This document shows, piece after piece, positions 56,300-64,000 of a stretch of 64,000 nt of DNA (position 1 is the first letter of the stretch; each line of letters starts with the position of its first letter). Under the pieces are notes generated by a model. The model was not told the DNA's origin, did not search any database, and saw nothing but the letters and a program-made list of their open reading frames with translations. The position numbers and the translations under genes were made by a program. Origin of the DNA: Phoenix dactylifera (Eukaryota; Streptophyta; Magnoliopsida; Arecales; Arecaceae); assembly GCF_009389715.1 (NCBI RefSeq), contig NC_052399.1, positions 3,488,938 through 3,552,937 of the forward strand. Reading direction: 5' to 3'.

Positions 56300-57587
56300 T
56301 TCGGTGCTTGGGCCAGACCACGGCCCACTAACTCGACCCGTTCTGGGGTGCGTATTTTGGTCTGAGGCCGGAATTAGTATACAGAGAGGCCCTGACTGGA
56401 GATTCATGAGCCATGTAAGTCTGGCCCAAATTTGAAAAGGACCTGGTTTACATTTGGGAAACTTATGTGACTCGTATAAATGTGAGGACTGGTATTAAAT
56501 ACTATGGGTGGGACGATTCCCCTCTGGTTTCCAAATTCTAAAGCTTTTAAGCTCCTGACCTTGCCTATATCAATTGCAGCCAGGGTTCGCTTGTGATATA
56601 CTCTTATACATTGAGTTGTAATTGGGCCGAGCATCATGGGCTAGAAATGGGCCAGGCCATCTCTCAGTATGTGGCTGAGCAAGCACCGCACGTAGACCGG
56701 TCCAACCACCTAACCGGCTAACCCGCATCTCCAAACACTAGCCGACAAAATAATCGTGGCGAGGTGTTTTTCACATCACATAATTGTTGTTGAGCATCGT
56801 TTCTTTTCGTCCACATTTATTTGTATAACAATTCAGGACTAAAAAAATTAGCCAAAAAATATTATTTAAATTTTTTATTCTGTATAAGTATTCAAGTTTT
56901 ATTCAGCGAATAATCGATGTAGGACTAAACACACGCCCGCATGAGTCCTCGCATACAAAATCTGAATCAAAATTTGAGGTTGGACCAATTCAAAAATTTA
57001 TATGTTGTCGAGTCAAGCCCATCCATCTCTAGCCATATTGATATCTAATTAACAAGCTCCTAAGAAGCATTACATGCCGAAGCTTTGGTGCATTGCACTC
57101 TTGTGCACGTCTTCTACAAATATTCATGTAGATGGTCTAATTCCACGTACCAAAATTACCTTTCCTCTTAACTTATTTTGGCACCAGCAGATCTTCACTA
57201 TGTATTTCAAATGCGAATGATACTTTGCCTTTCCAACTCTTCTGGTAGAATTTTTCTTTGTTCATCTTTTACTACGAGAGACATTAATGGGTCAATAAGA
57301 ACCCTGACCACGTAGCTCAAATGTGGAACGAAGTTGCGTGCACTTCAAACAAACTTGGACGAACGTTATGAATCTACGAAGTGCATCTGTTTCTTAGGCT
57401 CTCTTGAATGCCCCGAGTCAATGGGGATGGACCATCCAATCCAGTGGCTTCCATGACGTCCGACCTTGCATGTGGATGCAAGGCTTTGAAAATGATCGGA
57501 ATTGAAAGAAGGCTCCTTAAGCTGGTGAGGGCTTCACTGGTTTTACCAAATGACAGGATCAAATCCCATCTTTACTAGAATTTTCTA
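56300..57587. other. Intergenic; no gene recognised
   Basis: Upstream flank of the SPOC/TFIIS gene. No coding region or element boundary could be supported. Confidence 0.4.
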
Positions 57588-57976
57588 GGACCTGTTTGGT
57601 TTGTGGAAAGAGGAGGAAGGAAAATATGGTCGACGAAAAAATGAAAAAAAATGCCATATATTTATTTGGGGTTTTTAAAAGCAGAAAAATGGAATTTCAC
57701 ATAGGAATAAGATTTCTGCATTTTATGGGAACGAAAAACTAATATAGAATATGAAAAAGTCTAATTTCCACCGGTTGAGAATTGGTGTGATTTTTCTTCT
57801 AGAAATATTTTTAAACTTTTAGATAGAATGAAGTAAGATCTTTTTTTTTTATTAAGAGTATAATAGATATTTTATACATTTTTTTCTAAAAATAGTTGCT
57901 CGACCAAACATACGTTTATCCATGCATCGTTTTTCTAGAAAAAATAATCCAGCGAGAGAGAATATTTTCGGAGTCC
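57588..57976. mobile_element. Tourist-like (PIF/Harbinger) MITE, copy 3
   Basis: 389 bp; left end GGACCTGTTTGGTTTGTGGA, right end ...GAGTCC, flanked by CTA and TTA (degenerate target duplication). It shares TTATTAAGAGTATAATAGAT with copy 2. The right terminal repeat is eroded. Confidence 0.7.
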
Positions 57977-59700
57977 TTAGAGCTACAAGTACTTGGAAGA
58001 GAAAAGCTACCTTCTATAATGTCTACATGCCCTTCCTATTACTAATAAAAAAAAAAGAATACTTAGATCTTACTACGCCCATTACCATAATCATGACATC
58101 ATCGCAAACTTGTGACTTGTGAACAGGGAATTGGACCAATCCATGGTCAGTGTCATTCAGTTAATATACTCTGGTCGAGTTTTTGCTGAAGAATTACGTA
58201 AGTATGCCCAACTCTGACCTGGACCGGATTGATTAAATTTTGGTGGATGAGGAAGAAGATGTTGGACCCGAGCTAATTAATGTCCTGTCTAAAGGACCAA
58301 AAACAGAAAAAGGCCTCGGGGCTGCGCCTGCACCCACATTATGCTCCTATTTATTGCGTTCCACGGCCATTAATCAAGAGGCAAGGAGCAGGCCGTCGAA
58401 TACCAAGGCATGACCCAAGCATTTGCTACGCCTTGATAGTCGAGGGAAGACGTTAACGCCCATCCTGCCTTGGGAAGAGAACTTTCCATTTCTCAAGGCA
58501 ATGGCACGCTGGCAAATGGGATTCAAATGAACAAAGATCCACTCATAGATTGTTTGTCAATTTATATTAGGTTCTGGCTGATAGATGTTTTCATCTTCAG
58601 ATAGTAATTTCGATGGCCATTTTACTCTCGGGTCCTGTTCCAGTCCTGGATAGGTTAAAATTGAACAGCTTAAATTAAACAGGGCTAATATTTTGCCGTA
58701 TGTGAAGGATAAGCATAAAATGATTAACTATGCAAGGACTATACATGAAATTGTCATGTTTTCCATGGAATTTGATCACCCACGACATGTCCACGGATGC
58801 AAACTAATCTCTGACCATGGAGCTACTTGATATTCCAAAAGGGCACCTCTCTGTTTTGGCCAGTGCGCGTCCTTTCCTCTCTTATCTCTAAGGGAGATCT
58901 TGGGAAGCTAAAGGAGTGGAAATGGGAGAAAACACCAAGGGCAGTAAGTAACAGTAGCAAGTAAGGAACTTGCGTAACAGTAGCAAGTAATTGTTTACCT
59001 CATCACTTGTGGCGAGTGCGCCGCTAGATGGATACAACAATCATGAAAAAATTAGATCCGACACTGCATGCACTAACATGGCTGCACACCATATCAATCA
59101 TCCCATCTTTCTGCCATAGGTCAATCACCGAAATAAGCGCATGTGAAATAGAGCTCATAAAAAGAGAACGAGCACGATTGGCATGGTGCACAGCCATATA
59201 ATATACGTGGTGATCATGGGGCTGTGCAAGTATCGTACTCATCCATGCATCGACATGGAGGATACTCATCGCACTCGCAAGGCCCAGGATCACCGTCCAC
59301 CCGTGGGTTTGCGCTTGTCAAAGTTGGAGACATGAACCTGCTCTCGATACAAGAAACACAAGCGGAGCAAGCTTAAAGCCACAAAAACATTTTTCATACT
59401 TGATATGGATCTGTTTAATCTACCAAATTTGAAGCACGGAACGACTTAAAACAAAGGGGGGAAAAAATGAGATCGATGTAGGTATAGGCGCATAAGTACA
59501 ACAAGGTGCATCAAAAGCAAATATTCTGTTAGTTTTGATCAACTTTTCTTCGGTTCCGAGTTGTAAGCAACTATCGTCGTATATGTGGTTGCTTAATTGT
59601 TGCTCCTTATATAATCTAGTGCTGCCGGATGAGGCAATCTTTAAAAGGAATTTACAATAGTGAAAGGGGACAATCAATGATGTGCTCCCTCACGTACTCC
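57977..59700. other. Intergenic; upstream region of the lipid transfer protein gene
   Basis: No gene recognised. A frame at 59024-59293 (minus) lacks any domain. A repeated phrase AACAGTAGCAAGTAA occurs twice near 58948 and 58976. Confidence 0.4.
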
Positions 59701-59710
59701 CAAACTTTGT

Positions 59711-59719
59711 TAATAAATA
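59711..59719 (+). promoter_or_regulatory. TATA-like element of the lipid transfer protein gene
   Basis: TAATAAATA about 88-96 bases upstream of the ATG at 59807, leaving a purine-rich leader (GAAGCAGGGAGAGAACC onwards). Confidence 0.4.
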
Positions 59720-59806
59720 CTCTCGGGAGCGGGTCCGAAGCAGGGAGAGAACCACCATCCATAAGAAACGAGGGAAGAAGGTGAAGAAGCAATATAGCTA
59801 GGAGAG

Positions 59807-60499
59807 ATGGCCATGGCCAAGTACTCCATGATGCTTTTGTTGCCGCTCCTGGCGACGGTGCCAGCTCCATGCCAAGCGACGCTGGAGGAGGACGAGAAGG
59901 AGTGCGCGGACCAGCTGCAGAACCTGGCGCCGTGCGTGCCGTACGTGAGCGGGAGCGCGCCGAAGCCGACGCCGGAGTGCTGCGCGGACGCGGAGAAGGT
60001 GCGGGCCAGCCAGCCCAAGTGCCTGTGCGTGCTCATCGTGGAGAGCACCGATCCCTCCCTCGCCCTCCCCATCAACACACCTTAGCCCTCCACATGCCCG
60101 CCGCCTGCAACAGCGACGCCAAAGTCTCCAACTGCCCCAGTACTTGATACCAACCTCCTTTTTGTGTGTTCGTTGTTTCACTAAACAGTTAAGAAGAGCG
60201 TGAACTCATCTCTTTTGTTTCCAGCGCTTAATGCATTGTATGGGGGTTTGGCAGGCATTTTGAAGCTGAATCCGAGCTCACCTGAAGCCACGATATTTAA
60301 GGATGCGAGTGGGGATGCGACGGCCTCGACGAGTGCTTCCTCATCTACTCCTACTGACTCTGCTTCGGGTTCGGCTTCTGGCGGGGGGTCGGGGGCTAAA
60401 ACGGCACCTAACAACAGGGGAGGGAGACTGGAGAGCTTTGTGGGTGGTGGTGTTGCTGTTGCTAGCCTAGTGGTCTGCAGTGCAGTTCTTTTTATGTAA
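59807..60499 (+). CDS. GPI-anchored non-specific lipid transfer protein (LTPG-type), with a one-base frameshift
   Basis: Exons 59807-60139 and 60225-60499 (donor CCCCA|GTACTT, acceptor TTCCAG|CGCTTA). A signal peptide (MAMAKYSMMLLLPLLATVPA) is followed by the eight-cysteine motif of plant lipid transfer proteins: ECADQL, LAPC, ECC, KCLC, then AAC and NC. The second exon encodes a Ser/Thr/Ala/Gly-rich linker and a hydrophobic tail (VGGGVAVASLVVCSAVLFM), the usual GPI signal. Known role: binds lipids at the outer face of the plasma membrane or cell wall, for example in cuticle formation. As given, exon 1 hits TAG at 60083 after LALPINTP. One missing base near 60080 would restore TLALHMPAACNSDAKVSNCP up to the splice donor, the expected seventh and eighth Cys. 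It is either an assembly indel or a recent lesion. AATAAA signals follow. Confidence 0.88.
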
Positions 60500-60624
60500 C
60501 GTCTCATGCATGGGGTGGAAGAAGGAGGCTTTTATGCCGTCCGTCCGTGCATGGAGAACAAGTTGATGAAGTGATGCCACCGAAGTTTCGCATGGACGGT
60601 GCGAGAGCCACCTGAGTGTCGTGT

Positions 60625-60654
60625 AATAAACTTGAACTTCTAATTTGTAATAAA
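60625..60654 (+). promoter_or_regulatory. Polyadenylation signals of the lipid transfer protein gene
   Basis: Two AATAAA hexamers, at 60625-60630 and 60649-60654, 126-150 bases past the stop codon. Confidence 0.6.
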
Positions 60655-60659
60655 TCTGT

Positions 60660-62098
60660 CTCCTTTCTAGCTTTTTATCCCACTGCTATCTATCTCCATC
60701 AGGAACCCCTTAAACTCAACCGAAGGGTACATAGTTAGATTAGCCTTGTCGATCGAGGGTCTCTTGCTCCCATCTGGGACTTCTGATGGTAGACGGTGGG
60801 AAGACACTCTGATCCTGAAACAGTTCCAGTATGAGTTTTGCTTGCACCTTACGGACAAATCAGCATGGTATCCATCATTTGGATGAACAAACAGAAATAA
60901 ACAGCAAAGGCAAATTGCACCGGTATGATCAGAGATCGGATGCATAGGAAATTAAGCAGGCCGGCGGATAATGAAACTGAAATTATGGTGCCAACAGCTT
61001 CTCGGGATTCAGAAAATATATCATCTATTTTAACCAGCATCGTCCCGTGCCGCTGATCTGATGACAGGAATCCATCATGACGCGGGAAACTTTTGCTTGG
61101 AGGATGCAGCGGTCAAGCCTAGCAACTTTAGCAGCACCCTTTTGCATACATCCGAAATCCGAGAGCTGATAAATATCAAACACTCGATGCAATCAAATTT
61201 CACATTGTTCATTATATCTTATAGTTTTTCCTGTCATTTTGATTGTCAAGCTTTTAACACGTACAACAACATCATTGCCCTTAACGGGAAGTCATTGTCC
61301 ATTCCAAACTCGAAAACAGAAAAGAAAAGAAAACTGAGGTGCACTTTGTTTCCAGTAAATAATAAAGCAATCTGAGAATTGGAGGAAGGCTTCCCGTTGC
61401 TCCAATAACATATTCTTCAAGTAATGCAAATCTCTAACAGCTTCAGCAAACATAATGGCCATATAATCGAAAGTGCTGCACACAAATCACACCCGTACCA
61501 TCTCTCTGATTCCATGATGGAAATGTTGAAGCACAATGTCACCAGCATCTCCAGTAACAAGCTAGGGAATAAATTATGCTGATTGTCCTATGTCTTGCTG
61601 ACATCTGCTCTTTGAATTACAATAGAAGCATCACATGTTGCCCTATATAGACACTTAGTGATACTGATTTACAATCAACCAATTTGTCGTGCATTTCTGG
61701 TTCACCATCATTATTTCTGAACCCTTTCTTGATGCTTAGGAAACAATAGCTGTCTTCAAATGGATTAACCCGACAACCAACCATACCTAGTGATTTCAAA
61801 ATGAAAATGTCAGTCAACCTTACCAAAGGGGTCTTTGGAATGTAGGTCATAAAACAACCTTGTATGAATGGAGACGAGATTCAACATTCATTCTATCTCA
61901 CGATCCGTGGAAAACATTGGCTGACATCTATAGATGTAAAAGCTACAACCAGTACTCTCAAAGCAATGGTTGATAAATGTTGTGGCTATCACCAGGATCC
62001 ATTCACCATATACCCACATACATCGGTATTTCATGCAGGCTTGCAGAGAAGAATTTTCACTTCAATACAGTCAGTTGGAAATCACAAAACAGAATCAT
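60660..62098. other. Region between convergent genes
   Basis: Lies between the 3' ends of the lipid transfer protein gene (plus) and the RING-H2 gene (minus). The part nearest 62098 is probably the 3' untranslated region of the latter. Short frames here lack domains. Confidence 0.4.
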
Positions 62099-63030
62099 CT
62101 ACTGCATTTCCTGTTGTGGCTCTGCACTATTCCCCACCCTCTGGTCACCGTGATGATATCCAGTGTCCATGCCTGAAGAGCCTGTGGAGCTCCCTACTTC
62201 AGACTTGCATAGGGGGCACAGTGCGTTTATCTTTAGCCATTTATCCACACATTCCATGTGGAAATAGTGGGTACATGGAAGCTCACGGAGCTCATCATTA
62301 TTTACATAATTTGCCAGGCAGATGCAACAAACCTGCAGAAGCCATAGCACCAAAATACATTGTAAATTACCAGAAAGGACAGGACCTCAATTCAGTGAAA
62401 AAGTGGCCCTTCATGATGTAAAGCAAGCACTATTTTTTGATAACCACGAGACACACGACTCTGAATTACCACTGCTTGACTACTATAAATGCAAATGGAT
62501 GATCAAAATGCAAAACAAACTTATAAAAACTCACAGCATCCTCCGCAGAAATTGTGCGCTCCTTGTCAGTACCAGCAGCCAGGATCCCGCCATTGACTTG
62601 ATTTTCTGAGTTAATTTCGTTCTCGTCTCCATTTTGAGGTCGCTTTAATTTGAACTTGTAGGTTGGTAATGCATTAATTAATTCTGAGGTAGCACCTCTG
62701 CCGTAGCTCATGTCCTCTCTAAAGCCCATGATAGATATAATGCAAGGCAAGCAGCAGCATATCATTGCGCAAAGAATGAATGGCATAGCATACCCAATAC
62801 AGCTGAATGTAAGGAAAACAATACATAACCTGAGGAAATAGATAAATTTTAGTGGCAGATCAGGATATGAATGAGATGAAAAAAAATGTAAACCACAACC
62901 ATACCCGTATAGGTTAGGAGCATCATGAGAAGATGAGCGCCCACCAAATATCCACACATTTCCAACAACAAACCACACAGCAAAGAAGCAATCTAAGCCC
63001 ATTTTGAAACGGTCAACTAAAGCATTTATC
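62099..63030 (-). CDS. RING-H2 membrane E3 ubiquitin ligase (At4g11680/At1g68070-like), 3' part
   Basis: Exons 63030-62905, 62829-62535 and 62332-62099 (41, 98 and 77 codons) joined in phase by GT-AG sites. The sequence runs INALVDRFKMGLDCFF and AVWFVVGNVWIFGG (membrane segment), LCIVFLTFSCIGYAMPFILC and AMICCCLPCIISIMGFRED (one or two further membrane segments), a polar linker with LPTYKFKLKRP, AAGTDKERTISAEDA, then a RING-H2 finger: CCIC, LPCTHYFHMECVDKWLKINA, CPLCK. Ligands follow the C3H2C3 pattern. Known role of the family: membrane-anchored E3 ligase passing ubiquitin from E2 to substrates; specific substrates are unknown. The N-terminal exons lie beyond the right edge; intron sequence fills 63031-64000. 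No lesions are seen. Confidence 0.9.
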
Positions 63031-64000
63031 CTGCAAATTACCGCATACAACTTAAATGGAAAATTCATAACAAGGAAGAAGTTATGCCTAGAAAATTACA
63101 CCAGGTTCCTGCATGGTTCTGTGACAGTAACAAAACAAACAAAGGCCCTGGAAAGATTAGACCAAATTTCATGTGCCATCAGTACATATTTAATTGTCCT
63201 GCATAATCAATGTAAGTCTTATTCCGCTTATAATACTATTAAAAGAACTTGGTCTTCATGAATGCCCAAGGAGAGGCATTCACTAAACACATCTCTTCAC
63301 ACAAAAAGAAAAAAAAAATCAGTCCACACTAATGTACTAAGGGAATTCACTAAGAAATGTCATCCCTCTCAACATACCATTGACGATATCCCAATCCTCA
63401 TCAGCAAAAAAAAAAAAAAAGAAGGCAAGTTTCTCTATGGGTTTCAACCTTGCGTTGCTCAAGCTATAACATTCTTAGATTCGCAACAAACCATAAAAAG
63501 GACAGCCCAATGAATAAGGCTCCCGCCATTGCAAGGCCAGAAGAGGGTCAGATGTATACAGCCTTACCTTATATGCATATAGATTATTTCCGTGTTTCGA
63601 ATTCGTTCTAGGGCATAATGAAACAACCTTACCAAGGCTCGCCCTCTATTCGCAACAAACCATACATACTTTAAAAGAGTCCAACTAGCTTCAACACTTA
63701 TTAAGAATGGAATCCTCTCCATCATTCATCACATAGCAACCACAAGGCAACGAAAATGATAGGCATTCTAATCTCACCATAAACCATCCACCGGCTCCAG
63801 AGATAACTAGGTTTTCTTAAAAGCTACACCAGGATTGGTATTGCTTGCATTGCATGTTTCAAAAAACAAATTTAGGAAAGGAGTTCAAAACAAATGGGCT
63901 ACAAATGTACTACTCAATCTAATAAGTTGATTCATGCTAATGCAATTCTTCGGCTGCATTTGGTTTAGGGTTAAAGTATAATAAAACCACATTAACATAC
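63031..64000 (-). other. Intron of the RING-H2 ligase gene, continuing out of the window
   Basis: It follows acceptor TTTGCAG|GATAAA at 63031-63032. No further exon with the family's N-terminal membrane segments was found. A CATTTGGTTTAGGGTT-type phrase near 63957 may be the start of another small transposon. Confidence 0.55.

Noticed and set aside
59710..60181. Minus-strand frames of 122-127 codons
   Set aside because: Antisense shadows of the GC-rich lipid transfer protein exon.
1..64000. tRNA, rRNA, CRISPR or bacterial-type operon features
   Set aside because: I saw no cloverleaf-like tRNA boxes, rRNA, or regularly spaced repeat-spacer arrays. The sequence is plant nuclear DNA.

Overview
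The window is nuclear DNA of a flowering plant, most likely a monocot and possibly a palm. Signs of this are large AT-rich introns, GT-AG splice sites, plant-specific gene families (DVL/RTFL peptide, GPI-anchored lipid transfer protein, SPOC/TFIIS-domain protein, plant RING-H2 membrane ligase), an LTR retrotransposon primed by initiator-Met tRNA, many small DNA transposons, and a nuclear copy of plastid DNA. The exact species cannot be told from sequence alone.

Layout. 1-2.7 kb: transposon-derived and GC-rich. An open gag-like frame runs off the left edge (minus), followed by a 29-bp tandem repeat and an LTR-like segment (plus). 4.9-5.1 kb: a 60-residue DVL/RTFL peptide gene (minus). 5.3-5.8 kb: a Tourist-like MITE. 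8.8-9.6 kb: plastid DNA in the nucleus, with a psbB 3' end fused to a ycf2 5' end and flanked by 52-bp direct repeats. 9.6-18.7 kb: gene-poor, with purine-rich tandem repeats and GGTACC-rich dispersed repeats. 18,695-22,685: a complete, young, non-autonomous chromovirus with LTRs, 5-bp target duplication, PBS and PPT. It has one 538-codon frame joining a Gag zinc-knuckle remnant to the integrase C-terminus and a chromodomain. 22.7-29.2 kb: gene-poor. 29.2-31.7 kb: a decayed intron-containing pseudogene of a 2OG-Fe(II) oxygenase-like family (minus).

35.2-56.2 kb: one large minus-strand gene for a TFIIS-central/SPOC-domain protein, with a 10.5-kb intron and a 4.7-kb intron full of MITEs, tandem duplications and a copia relic. 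59.8-60.5 kb: a two-exon GPI-anchored lipid transfer protein gene (plus). 62.1-63.0 kb: the 3' part of a RING-H2 E3 ligase gene (minus), continuing past the right edge.

The genes do not form one pathway. The SPOC/TFIIS gene and the lipid transfer protein gene each carry one single-base frameshift in otherwise well-conserved coding sequence, which suggests either assembly indels or recent lesions. The most unusual item is the chromovirus derivative: its LTRs are nearly identical although it lacks protease, reverse transcriptase, RNase H and the integrase core, so it must have been mobilised in trans while keeping an open chromodomain frame. I found no unknown multi-gene system.
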